This document shows, piece after piece, positions 25,440-33,466 of a stretch of 47,345 nt of DNA (positions are counted from its first letter, which is position 1; each line of letters opens with the position of its first letter). The notes under the pieces were generated by a model. It saw nothing but the letters and a program-made list of their open reading frames with translations. It ran no database searches and was not told the origin of the DNA. The stretch comes from Gammaproteobacteria bacterium UBA2965 (GTDB taxonomy: Bacteria > Pseudomonadota > Gammaproteobacteria > Pseudomonadales > Azotimanducaceae). Location of the stretch: contig DEBD01000046.1 of the NCBI GenBank assembly GCA_002348385.1, positions 54,899 to 102,243 of the forward strand, given 5' to 3'. The position numbers and the translations under genes are program-made.

Positions 25440-26906
25440 TTAGGGTACCTCGAATACCTCCCGCAAGGCGCGTCAAACATTTCAAGGCCAGAGAAAAATC
25501 CTGTTTACTGGTACTACGGATCAGGAGCAGTTGCCTTCGGCATCAAGAACAATGCCTTCAGCTACCTGTTACTCATCTACTCCACCCAGGTACTGGGCAT
25601 CCCCGGATATCTCGCGGCCACAGCTCTGGCCATTGCAATGGCGTGGGACGCATTCTCAGATCTGTTACTGGGACATTGGTCGGACAAGACGAGGTCACGT
25701 CTCGGTCGCCGGCACCCATTTATGTACGCAGGCCTTATTGTGCTTCCAATATCGTTTTACGCGCTGTTCAATCCCCCCTTTGAACTAACGGAGGCGACCG
25801 CCTGGTGGTATCTATTGGCTACCGCCATACTGATTCGCACGGCAGTAACCCTGTTCGAGGTGCCCTCAGTCGCCCTGCTGCCGGATCTGGTTAAGGACTA
25901 CGACGAGCGCAACCAGTGGCTAGCGCTGCGCCACACGCTCGGTTGGTACGGAGGAAACGGCATCCATGTGATAAATATGGCTGCCTGGGTAGGTGCTGCC
26001 GGCCTGGCTGTCCAGTCGGGCTATTCGACCTACGGTAGCGCAGGCGCGTTCATGATTGCCGTCAGCATTCTAATCTCATCCCTGGGCACGCAGAAACCCG
26101 CCGCCGCCATACCCCCACCTGCCGAAACATTTCGCGTTACCGAAATGTGGGATGAGTTCAAACAGATCGCCCAGTCCCTCACCAACTCTAACTTCTTCTG
26201 GTTATTCGTCTATTCCCTAATCGTAGGCGCTGCGGCAGGCATGTCGACGGCACTGTATCTTTACAACGTCACTTACTTCTTCGATTTCTCTGGCCCGCAG
26301 ATCGCAGTCACCGGCCTTTTTGTTTTCGCCTCACCCGCCATCGCCTACGTCGTCGCACCGACCCTTGGGCAGCGGCTCGGCAAGAAGACTTCCGCGATCG
26401 CGGCGTTACTGGGCGCCATCTTTCTCTATCCCATCCCTTATCTATTGACTTTAGCCGGTTTCTGGCCAACGGCGGGTGGCTGGACGAGCCTGATCTTCTA
26501 CTCCCTATTCGTGATGACCGAGGTCGTTGGGTTCATTGTTGGTGGCGTGATGCTGGACTCCATGATGGCGGACGTCGTCGAAGACAGCGAAGTAAAAACC
26601 AACCGTCGATCCGAAGGTTTATTCTATGCTGCACGGAGCTTTTCCGGTAAGGCCGTGAGCGCTCTCGGAATCGTGCTCGCAGGCTCTATTGTCTCGCTGG
26701 TCGGGATGGACGGAATTAAAAGCGTCGCCGACATGACCGATGCTATGCGCGCTGACCTGGCAACGTTCTTTTTGCCCGCCTACTGCGGTCTCTACTTCAT
26801 AGCGATCTACCTGATTTCGCACTATCGCATTGATCGTGAAGCGCACAACCAGAACCTCGCAACCCTGGCGCACAAGAACTTGCACGGAAATCAGGCCAGC
26901 GACTGA
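25431..26906 (+). CDS. GPH-family (MelB-like) MFS symporter
   Basis: A 491-residue membrane protein with about twelve hydrophobic segments. Family signatures are WYYGSGAVAFGIKNNAFSYL at the start, DAFSDLLLGHWSDKTRSRLGRRHPF after helix 2 and DVVEDSEVKTNRRSEGLFYAARSFSGKA late. The start is uncertain: the only candidate before the first helix is a TTG at 25431, within an inverted repeat and without a clear ribosome site. It probably imports a glycoside, organic acid or terpenoid-like solute with a cation; the substrate cannot be read. It differs clearly in sequence from the first GPH transporter, so it is not a recent duplicate. Confidence 0.82.
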   Translation: MSRLGYLEYLPQGASNISRPEKNPVYWYYGSGAVAFGIKNNAFSYLLLIYSTQVLGIPGYLAATALAIAMAWDAFSDLLLGHWSDKTRSRLGRRHPFMYAGLIVLPISFYALFNPPFELTEATAWWYLLATAILIRTAVTLFEVPSVALLPDLVKDYDERNQWLALRHTLGWYGGNGIHVINMAAWVGAAGLAVQSGYSTYGSAGAFMIAVSILISSLGTQKPAAAIPPPAETFRVTEMWDEFKQIAQSLTNSNFFWLFVYSLIVGAAAGMSTALYLYNVTYFFDFSGPQIAVTGLFVFASPAIAYVVAPTLGQRLGKKTSAIAALLGAIFLYPIPYLLTLAGFWPTAGGWTSLIFYSLFVMTEVVGFIVGGVMLDSMMADVVEDSEVKTNRRSEGLFYAARSFSGKAVSALGIVLAGSIVSLVGMDGIKSVADMTDAMRADLATFFLPAYCGLYFIAIYLISHYRIDREAHNQNLATLAHKNLHGNQASD

Positions 26907-26955
26907 ATCTGGCGCAATAGCGAATCCTTTCCATCGGCCGCTCTGCCGCCTCAAT

Positions 26956-27777
26956 CTAGTATTTGATGTATTTCGTGAACGCGCCGTCGATCACGATATT
27001 CTCGCCCGTAACCCAGGACGCGCGAGGGCTAGCCAGAAACGTGACCACATCGGCCACCTCCTCCGGACGACCTAGCCGCCCAGCCGGATGGCGTTCAACA
27101 TTCTCTGCGTAGTAGTCGGGCAACGCTCGCTGAATTTTGTCCCAGGAACCTCCCTCCACAAAGATGGGACCCGGCGACACCGTGTTCGCTCGGATGCCTT
27201 CGTTCATGTACTCATAGGCCAGCTGACACACGTAGTTAATCAGAGCTCCTTTGAACGCACCGTAGCTCTGGGAGCCCTGGCCATATGCATGATAGTCAAC
27301 GGCGGTAATAGTGGAGACCTGCAAAAAGGCCGCCTGCCCCGAGGCCTTGAGATAAGGATAGGCTGCATCCCACAAACTCACCGCCGACATGATGTCCACG
27401 TCGAACTGCCGCTGCCAGCCCTCTGGCGTGCGGGGCTGCGAGCCGAGCGCGCTGGTATTCGAAATCACGATGTCGATACCCCCCATGGTATCGGCCGCGG
27501 CGTTTACCCAGGCCACCAGCTGCTCCCGGTCGGAGGCATCGACCACCGAGCCGTACACCTCTCCCAGTGCACGCATTTTTTTCTCCGCTTGTTCCACCCC
27601 GTCGGTACGCACTTCACCCTGCAGCCGGGGATCTTCATCCTCCGGCGCAACACGCGCAGTACGCGAGCAAAACGAAACTACCGCTCCCTCGCGCAGAAAC
27701 GCCTCGCCTATGGCACGCCCCAAACCGCGGGAGCCGCCGGTGATGATGATCTTCTTGCCCTCGAGTCCCAGATCCAT
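26956..27777 (-). CDS. SDR-family NAD(P)-dependent oxidoreductase
   Basis: A 273-residue short-chain dehydrogenase. The cofactor loop is TGGSRGLGRAIGEAF (residues about 13-27), the active-site Ser is in LQVSTITAVDYHAYG, and the Tyr-x-x-x-Lys pair is in SYGAFKGALINYV. The C-terminus ends WVTGENIVIDGAFTKYIKY, the usual SDR cap. An insertion after the second strand (EDEDPRLQGEVRTDG) is longer than average. The gene is convergent with the MFS gene (49-base gap) and is the second SDR in the block. Confidence 0.87.
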   Translation of the reverse strand: MDLGLEGKKIIITGGSRGLGRAIGEAFLREGAVVSFCSRTARVAPEDEDPRLQGEVRTDGVEQAEKKMRALGEVYGSVVDASDREQLVAWVNAAADTMGGIDIVISNTSALGSQPRTPEGWQRQFDVDIMSAVSLWDAAYPYLKASGQAAFLQVSTITAVDYHAYGQGSQSYGAFKGALINYVCQLAYEYMNEGIRANTVSPGPIFVEGGSWDKIQRALPDYYAENVERHPAGRLGRPEEVADVVTFLASPRASWVTGENIVIDGAFTKYIKY

Positions 27778-27892
27778 GATCGCCCCTCGCTTTTTTCCCG
27801 CAGCCTATACCTAATAGGCTGCAGTTATCCAAATATTCTCTGAACAGTTCAGCTCGCGCCCGAGTAACCCGAGAAAGCCTGCGCCAGAGGCG

Positions 27893-28489
27893 ATGCTGAC
27901 AGCGGGATCCCGCACAAGCGACCTGGGCTGGGTGCAGAAGAACGTTATTCGGCGCGACATTGGCGGTTTTAGCAGGCAATCGGTCCCTGTTAGCATCTCC
28001 AACACGCAAGAGTGCGCGGCGGGCGCTATCGTGGTTGTTGTTGTGGTACTGGGTTCGTTGGTGGCAGCCGCCCTTGTCATTTCAGGCGGGGCTGCATTTG
28101 CCGCAATATTGCTGCCCTTCTTATCCCCGGCGGTCTTGATCCAGTTGGTATTTACGCTTCTGTTGTTACCACTGGCTATTTTCCGTGGGACGCGGTTGCT
28201 GGCAGGCCGCGGAATAAGGTTTTTCTCCTACCTTTTGGCCTTCACGACCTGGCTTTGGGGGCTGCTCGCTACCTATTTTCTTTGGGGCGGATTGGCGGTC
28301 CTTATTGGTCTTTGCATGGCGGGAGTGGGTGTTGTTCCGATCGCAGTTATAGCCTTCGTGATGGAAGGAATGTGGTGGCCGGCCATATTGCTGCTGACAG
28401 CTATCGGTTTAATACTCGCAACGCGCGTTATTAGCCGAGCGCTGATACGCAGTGTGGAGGATAAAAATTGGCGTAACAGCAACCGATAA
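27893..28489 (+). CDS. uncharacterised multi-span membrane protein
   Basis: The frame encodes up to 198 residues with five or so hydrophobic segments from about residue 45 on (GSLVAAALVISGGAAFAAIL, LVFTLLLLPLAIF, FFSYLLAFTTWLWGLLATYF, GGLAVLIGLCMAGVGVVPIAVIAF and WWPAILLLTAIGLILATRVI). The LWGGLAVLIGLCMAGVGVVP stretch recalls a widespread small membrane family of unknown function. The first 45 residues look unlike a protein start, so the true start may be the GTG at 28031 or nearby. No function is proposed. Confidence 0.5.
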   Translation: MLTAGSRTSDLGWVQKNVIRRDIGGFSRQSVPVSISNTQECAAGAIVVVVVVLGSLVAAALVISGGAAFAAILLPFLSPAVLIQLVFTLLLLPLAIFRGTRLLAGRGIRFFSYLLAFTTWLWGLLATYFLWGGLAVLIGLCMAGVGVVPIAVIAFVMEGMWWPAILLLTAIGLILATRVISRALIRSVEDKNWRNSNR

Positions 28490-28804
28490 TAATCAGCTTG
28501 GTGGGCCCAAATAGGATGAGCGCGGACTATGTGGCAGAAGTAGCGGTCCGCCACGGCGAAATAACACGTGCAGTATTCTGGTCGTCCTGCCAGCGCGTCT
28601 AGCCCTTTAGCACAGTGGGCGCCTGCGCATCTCCGTATACGCCACCTGGCTACCATTCGTAAGCGCGGCTTTGACCATCTCGTTCGCCAGCGTATGGATG
28701 GCATGATCCCAAAACACTCGCCACTTAGCGCCGCAGTTTCGGCTGCACACCCATCCTTATGTGTACCATGAGTAAAATACAGTTTTAGCGCGAAGCAAGC
28801 GGGT
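28490..28804. other. 315-base stretch without a supported gene
   Basis: Frames here on either strand are broken or have Arg/Cys/His-rich composition typical of non-coding frames. I see no tRNA, terminator or repeat. Confidence 0.5.
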
Positions 28805-29080
28805 ATGGTGAAGGAGCGTTTGGCAGTTTCACTGTCTTGGTGGGCATTTATACATAGCGCCGTGGTTATCACGCTTCCGGCTTACCTTCTATTCAGCAGC
28901 AAAGACGGTATGTTTGAGGGTGAACCGGGTTTCTATAGTGCGGCATTGAGTCGATACTCAGAGCTTCTTGATGCGTTTCCAGGCGGCGTAGAAATCTGGT
29001 TTTTCGCGCTACCCCCAGTCATTTGGGTGATCTTGCGGATTACCATGGGAAGTCCGCGGTTACTGCCTTGGAGGCGGTAA
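28805..29080 (+). CDS. small two-span membrane protein
   Basis: A 91-residue frame with hydrophobic helices at about residues 10-31 (WWAFIHSAVVITLPAYLLFS) and 65-80 (IWFFALPPVIWVILRITMG), separated by an acidic loop, ending in the basic GSPRLLPWRR. The topology and the PPVIW..RI..GSPRLLPW ending look like a genuine small membrane protein family, but I cannot name it. No clear ribosome site lies before the ATG. Confidence 0.5.
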   Translation: MVKERLAVSLSWWAFIHSAVVITLPAYLLFSSKDGMFEGEPGFYSAALSRYSELLDAFPGGVEIWFFALPPVIWVILRITMGSPRLLPWRR

Positions 29081-29136
29081 CCAATTTTCCGGAATATCAG
29101 TGCCGGTAAACCGACCATAGCGAGGCGACACAGGTG

Positions 29137-29166
29137 CCGACCGAGGCTATCGTCTACCTAGAGCGG
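29137..29166 (+). repeat. dispersed repeat, copy 1
   Basis: Bases 29137-29159 (CCGACCGAGGCTATCG, T, CTACCT) recur at 32553-32575 with one difference; both copies then have AGAGCGG, directly here but about 22 bases later in copy 2. It ends some 40 bases before the next gene's start. Confidence 0.7.
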
Positions 29167-29207
29167 CCCGGTACGTAGACACAACCATCTGGAGCAGGAG
29201 TGATGAT

Positions 29208-29672
29208 GTGAGCTTGATCGAGCGTATAGAGAAGCTGACCTACCGAGTTGCCAACCCAATCGTCAAGATGATATTGCGTTCCCCGCTGCACAAAATCGCC
29301 AGCGCAAGCGTAGCACTACTGCACTTTAGAGGCCGTAAGAGTGGGCGAGCCTTCGTCACACCACTTAGCTATGTCCGTGATAGCGACAATATCTGGTTGC
29401 TGTCGGCACACACCACCCGATGGTGGATGAACCTAAGGGATAAACACACACCAGTTTCTCTAGAGGTAGCACGCAAGACTTACACCGGGAAGGCACAGCT
29501 GTGGGAGCGCGACAGCGACGAACTGCGAGATCGCGTAAGGCGTTATCTGTGCGCGCTTCCACGCGACGCCAAGGTCTATGGCATCAAGCTTGATGAAAAC
29601 AGAACGCCCGTCGAGGAAAGTCTCGCCGCAGCTGCCCCGCAGCTTATCTTCGTTGAAATTCGTCTCGACTAA
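29208..29672 (+). CDS. DDN-like (nitroreductase/deazaflavin-type) split-barrel protein
   Basis: A 154-residue protein beginning at a GTG (MSLIERIEKLTYRVANPIVK). The central LLHFRGRKSGRAFVTPLSYVRDSDNIWLLSA fits the split-barrel family related to mycobacterial DDN (PF04075), where the GR-x-SG loop contacts the flavin or deazaflavin cofactor. Most proteobacterial members are uncharacterised, and F420 use should not be assumed. Three purines-rich stretches (GGAGCAGGAG) just upstream provide a ribosome site. Function beyond a likely flavin-type cofactor is unknown. Confidence 0.65.
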   Translation: MSLIERIEKLTYRVANPIVKMILRSPLHKIASASVALLHFRGRKSGRAFVTPLSYVRDSDNIWLLSAHTTRWWMNLRDKHTPVSLEVARKTYTGKAQLWERDSDELRDRVRRYLCALPRDAKVYGIKLDENRTPVEESLAAAAPQLIFVEIRLD

Positions 29673-29751
29673 AGCGCCGCCAAGGAAAGGGGTGTAAGGG
29701 TGGGCTACGATTTTGGCGATGCATAGCGAGATTTCCACCACTTACCTAAGC

Positions 29752-29812
29752 TAGAAATATTCTCATAATAATTACCTAAATAACTGATATTTAATTATTA
29801 TTATTTTACATC
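29752..29812. promoter_or_regulatory. strongly AT-rich patch upstream of the VOC gene
   Basis: About 60 bases made almost only of A and T (for example TTAATTATTATTATTTTACA at 29791-29810), in a window that is otherwise GC-rich. It lies 30-90 bases before the VOC start and probably contains the promoter; several -10-like hexamers overlap, so no single one can be chosen. Confidence 0.4.
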
Positions 29813-29841
29813 CTTTACGCTGGCATTAGGGGGGAACGCCA

Positions 29842-30231
29842 ATGTTCGAATTTTCCGCAGTGATCCCAACGTTGGTCTATCGAGATCTCAGGGCGGCGCA
29901 CGATTTCATGATCGAAGTTTTCGGTTTTGAGTCGGTGTCCTGTATGAGCGGCGAAGACGGTGTTGTTTATCATGCTGAAGTGCAAGCCGGACATACGTCA
30001 ATTTGGCTGCACCGCGTTCTTAAAGAGCATGATCTAGATGCGGTGGATTCGGCAAGCATGTCAAGCACCGGCCACACGGTGTATGTGGACAATGTTGACC
30101 TTCACTACGAACGCGCCAGCGCGTCTGGCGCAAAGATAGACTACCCACCTAAGGATCAGCCGTACGGCCGCGAGTACGGCGTGCGCGACCTTGAAGGTCA
30201 CCGCTGGTGGTTTATTGCTCGAACGCCCTAA
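29842..30231 (+). CDS. VOC-family (glyoxalase/bleomycin-resistance fold) protein
   Basis: A 129-residue protein of the vicinal oxygen chelate fold. It has FSAVIPTLVYRDLRAAHDFMIEVFGF at the start, AEVQAGHTSIWLHR in the middle, VYVDNVDLHYERASASGAKI as the second half-repeat, and GREYGVRDLEGHRWWFIARTP at the end. The ending matches the PhnB/glyoxalase-like subgroup (RDPxGHxWxF). Roles in the fold include epimerases, lyases, dioxygenases and binding proteins, so no reaction is assigned. GGGGGGAA precedes the ATG as a ribosome site. Confidence 0.85.
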   Translation: MFEFSAVIPTLVYRDLRAAHDFMIEVFGFESVSCMSGEDGVVYHAEVQAGHTSIWLHRVLKEHDLDAVDSASMSSTGHTVYVDNVDLHYERASASGAKIDYPPKDQPYGREYGVRDLEGHRWWFIARTP

Positions 30232-30288
30232 GACGATTAGGCCTAACCGATCTGCGAGAATGACGGCATTTTCCGAACACCCCCTGGA

Positions 30289-31131
30289 TCAATGCTGACT
30301 TGCCTTCTGCCCGAGCAGGGCAAAGTCCACACGTCGGTTGCGCTGGCGGCCTTCCTCGGTCGCATTATCCCCCAACGGCATTGACGATCCATGACCGACG
30401 GCCCGCATTCTCGAACCCAATACGCCGAATAATTCCAATGCAGCCTTCACGGCTATAGCCCTGTCATTAGAGAGTTGCTTGTTGCGAGCCGGCGAGCCTA
30501 CGGCGTCCGTATGCCCCTGCACTTCGACGGACAAATCGAGGTCGCTGAGCAGCATTTCGCTGATTACATCCAGGGCTGCACCCGACCCTGGGAGCAAGCG
30601 ATCACTGTCTGTGGCAAACAGTATTTCGTGTACCGATACTCGACCGTGTTCACGTAACTCTTTGCCAAGAGATGCGGCATCAAATTTAACTGCTACCTCA
30701 AGAAGCGCCTCGTCTACGATTTCAAGCTCGTACAAACCATTGCCTTTGAGGGTGAGAGACAACCAAGTCACCCCACCATCAAGCGTTGGGATTCGGAAGT
30801 TGGCTCGGGTGGCGCGGCGCAGACCGTAAGACTTACCCCCGATTTCTTCCACTGCATGCATGTAATTGGCTTTTATCTCCTCGCGCCCTAGGGAGTCGAC
30901 TTGATAGACAAGCTTCCAGCTTACGCCTTCGGCAACCGACTGCTCACCATCTTCGCCTTTGTAAGCGACTTTGAGCATTCCGTAGTTTTCTTTGGAGGAT
31001 CTTTCGGCAAGCAATCGACTCCCATCAATCGGCTTGATGACGGGGTGTTCCAATAGTTCATCTGCAACAGAAACCTTGCTTGAAAAGCCAAACAACAAGC
31101 CGGAGATCAACAGAAGTAGCGTATTTCGCAT
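30289..31131 (-). CDS. OmpA-domain envelope protein with an unrecognised N-terminal domain
   Basis: The start is the ATG at 31131 (MRNTLLLLISGLLFGFSSKVSVADE), which gives a clean signal peptide with cleavage after about Ala23; a longer frame upstream is not used. The C-terminal 110 residues are an OmpA/MotB peptidoglycan-binding domain (HEILFATDSDRLLPGSG, then VEVQGHTDAVGSPARNKQLS, ending RQRNRRVDFAL). The middle 150 residues are beta-rich, with no 8-stranded OmpA barrel pattern I can recognise. It should sit in the periplasm or outer membrane, holding the cell wall. It is 280 residues long. Confidence 0.83.
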   Translation of the reverse strand: MRNTLLLLISGLLFGFSSKVSVADELLEHPVIKPIDGSRLLAERSSKENYGMLKVAYKGEDGEQSVAEGVSWKLVYQVDSLGREEIKANYMHAVEEIGGKSYGLRRATRANFRIPTLDGGVTWLSLTLKGNGLYELEIVDEALLEVAVKFDAASLGKELREHGRVSVHEILFATDSDRLLPGSGAALDVISEMLLSDLDLSVEVQGHTDAVGSPARNKQLSNDRAIAVKAALELFGVLGSRMRAVGHGSSMPLGDNATEEGRQRNRRVDFALLGQKASQH

Positions 31132-31411
31132 GGGCCCCAAGCGTGATTTATGAACAATGGAGCGAGCTTGTGATGCACAAGGGTCCCGTGTCAATCTTTA
31201 GCAACCCAGGCGCCTGACAGGACGCCAAATGGATTAATCCCCAAGTTCCTCGCGTACTTCCCGAGCAGTACTGGCAGGCCGCATCGTGCGTCGGTTTTCT
31301 GCTCAAGGCGGTGCTGACATCAGCGGTAGTGGCTTGCCTTGCAACCTATCCTCATTCCGATCCATCATCGTTAGTAGGCTAGGTGGAACAACACCGGCCG
31401 AGTCATCAACG

Positions 31412-31645
31412 ATGGCATCCGATAAGGCGCTAAACAGACAAAGGTATGACATGAATATCATTATCGGGATTTTGTTTTCACCCATGGCGTTTGCCTTGTG
31501 TTTTCTCTGGCCGCTTGTCACGCAATTGGTGGTGGCATTGCAGTTCTTAGAGTCGGGATGGCCCGCCATCGTTTTCGGCGCGGTGATCGCCACTGGTCTT
31601 GGCCTGCTGGCACAATTTCGGGAGAGTTGGGTATGGATCAAGTAG
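31412..31645 (+). CDS. small membrane protein overlapping the desaturase gene
   Basis: A 77-codon frame (MASDKALNRQRYDMNIIIGI) with two hydrophobic segments at about residues 14-38 and 46-64, ending FRESWVWIK. Its stop lies 13 bases inside the following desaturase gene, whose ribosome site is in its last codons, so the two are probably coupled. An in-frame start at 31454 (MNIIIGILFSPMAFALCFLW) is an alternative. Function is unknown. Confidence 0.5.
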   Translation: MASDKALNRQRYDMNIIIGILFSPMAFALCFLWPLVTQLVVALQFLESGWPAIVFGAVIATGLGLLAQFRESWVWIK

Positions 31646-32514
31646 TCGATCAAGCGCATCTGGCTGCTCTGAGCGATACAGAACTTGATGTGCTCGAGCG
31701 TCAAATCGCGAGTAAGTATATGAACAAGGTGCCTTGGGGAGCCGTTGTCTGGGGCATCGGCAACTGCCTCGTCTTCATTGCGCTGTTTCCTCTGGTACTA
31801 AGCGGCCTTGTACCCCTTTGGGCAGGGTTCATCGTTGCCACGCTGGTCGCTATCTTGGCCTACCTGCCTTCCCATGAGGCTCAACACAACATCATTGCCG
31901 GTCGCGGCAGGCCTTTGCGGTGGCTCAACGAGTTGGTGGGACATATGTCTGTCATTCCATTGGCTGTTCCATATCGCGTTTTGCGCGCCACACATATGCA
32001 ACATCATCAACACACGAATGATCCAGAAAAAGACTGTGATATCGATCTGACCGCTAGATCGTCGTTTGATTTTTTGCGTCAGGCGCTGATAAACCGTCAA
32101 CCGGGTTCTGATCGAAATAGCGCCTACGCTCGTTGTCTCGAGCGCACCGGGCAAAGCCATCTTATGCTTGATGCGGTAATAGCGCATGCGGCCTACCTGA
32201 TTATCATGTTTGTGATGGCCTGGAGCGGCTACGCAATCGAGATAGCGCTGCTATGGTGGATCCCAAAAATGATCGGCGAGGTATACATCATGTATTACTT
32301 GTCTTGGGCACCCCATTACCCCGGCAACGAACAAGGACGCTATCGGGACACCCGAGCCTTTAAAAGCCGCTTCGGCAACATCGTGTCTATGGGGATGCAG
32401 TTTCACATCATTCATCACCTGTACCCCCGAATTCCGCTATCGCTTACTCCCGCTGCCTATCGGGACCTGCGTCCGATACTCAAGCAGCGTGGCTGCGAGC
32501 TTGGACGCCTTTAG
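31633..32514 (+). CDS. membrane fatty-acid-desaturase-type di-iron oxidoreductase
   Basis: The start is the ATG at 31633 (MDQVVDQAHLAALSDTELD) with GGAG eight bases upstream. The product has 293 residues, with membrane segments at about 40-60, 65-80 and 175-215. The three histidine boxes of the family are present: SHEAQHN, THMQHHQH and HIIHHLYP. They bind two irons and let the enzyme insert a double bond or hydroxyl into a lipid chain or a similar substrate such as a carotenoid. Similarity at the family level does not tell which. No ferredoxin or reductase is nearby. Confidence 0.85.
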   Translation: MDQVVDQAHLAALSDTELDVLERQIASKYMNKVPWGAVVWGIGNCLVFIALFPLVLSGLVPLWAGFIVATLVAILAYLPSHEAQHNIIAGRGRPLRWLNELVGHMSVIPLAVPYRVLRATHMQHHQHTNDPEKDCDIDLTARSSFDFLRQALINRQPGSDRNSAYARCLERTGQSHLMLDAVIAHAAYLIIMFVMAWSGYAIEIALLWWIPKMIGEVYIMYYLSWAPHYPGNEQGRYRDTRAFKSRFGNIVSMGMQFHIIHHLYPRIPLSLTPAAYRDLRPILKQRGCELGRL

Positions 32515-32898
32515 CTCAAACGTTTAACAGCGATATCGATCCAACACACATACCGACCGAGGCTATCGCCTACCTGGCGCTGATCTATAGTTGACCTAGA
32601 GCGGGGCTATGACGCGCGGTTAGCCTAGCGTGTAAGACCTGAGGTGATCGGTTATCTCTGCGAGCAGAAAAAAGCCGTGCTTATATGGAAGCACCAATCG
32701 CCTGGTGCATTGTCGATAAACATAAACACCAACGATAACGTTGACGGAACTGCCCCACTAGTCCAACGGTATAGGTGATCATGCTCCGCCGCGGCGGCGT
32801 CAAGACCGGGCGACAGCGTCCGCTAGCAGCTGACCGGTTCTGGTCGGGGTCAACGTTTTGATATGACGAGTGCATAAGCCCCACAGAGAGGAACACGA
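32515..32898. other. 384-base gap without a supported gene
   Basis: The stretch holds the second copy of a dispersed repeat (32553-32604) and otherwise only short broken frames. No RNA gene or strong hairpin terminator is evident. A GAGAGGAAC tract at its end is the ribosome site of the next gene. Confidence 0.5.
32553..32604 (+). repeat. dispersed repeat, copy 2
   Basis: Bases 32553-32575 match 29137-29159 with a single T/C change. About 22 extra bases follow, then AGAGCGG at 32598-32604, which directly follows in copy 1. It lies 38 bases after the desaturase stop. Confidence 0.7.
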
Positions 32899-33420
32899 AT
32901 GACGGATAGCAGATTAGCTGAGCTTTATGACAAGCAGGCCATTACCGAGGTGCTATATCGCTATGCACGAGGGTGGGACCGATTCGACAAGGAAGCACTC
33001 CTTTCGTGCTTTCACGAAGAGGCCGAGAATATTCACGGCAGCAAGCGCATCCGGGCGCGGGATTTCGTAACGAATGGGCTTCAGGCCCTCGATGAGGTCA
33101 AGTCCATGACCCATATGATTACCAATCCTATGATCGAGATTCGCGGCGAGCGAGCCATCTCGGAGTGCACCTTCCTCGCTCACCATCGACGCGTATCAGC
33201 CGATGGCTCAGGAGAGGAAGACATGTTCATCAAAGGCCGCTATCTGGACCTGTTTGAACAACGCGGCGGTGCGTGGAGAATCGCAAGCCGCAGGCGAGTA
33301 CATGACTTCGAGCGAGTGGTTCCGCCCGCAGATCAAACCCTCGCCGATGCGCCGCCTGATCAGATAGGTGCTCGAAAGCCTGTCGACCCGCTCTATAGCC
33401 TGCTTGATGCGCTGGGTTAG
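32899..33420 (+). CDS. NTF2/SnoaL-like protein, ring-hydroxylating beta-subunit type
   Basis: A 173-residue cone-fold protein. DKQAITEVLYRYARGWDRFDKEALLSCFHEEAE is the standard SnoaL_4 start, with the Tyr/Arg/Asp pattern of steroid isomerase and dioxygenase beta-subunit relatives. Strands such as MIEIRGERAISECTFLAHHR and GRYLDLFEQRGGAWRIASRR complete the fold. It is convergent with the Rieske alpha-subunit gene just after it, so it is not in its operon, but it could still be its partner or act as an isomerase or dehydratase. A GAGAGG site precedes the ATG. Confidence 0.8.
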   Translation: MTDSRLAELYDKQAITEVLYRYARGWDRFDKEALLSCFHEEAENIHGSKRIRARDFVTNGLQALDEVKSMTHMITNPMIEIRGERAISECTFLAHHRRVSADGSGEEDMFIKGRYLDLFEQRGGAWRIASRRRVHDFERVVPPADQTLADAPPDQIGARKPVDPLYSLLDALG

Positions 33421-33466
33421 CGGGTCGCTCCTAGCTAACGCAAACACCCGCCGAAAGATCTGATCA

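Noticed and set aside
30237..30246. TTAGGCCTAA palindrome and GTTAGGC/GCCTAAC motifs that recall integron attC cores
   Set aside because: The paired inner boxes of attC sites are missing, gene orientation is mixed and no integrase is present.
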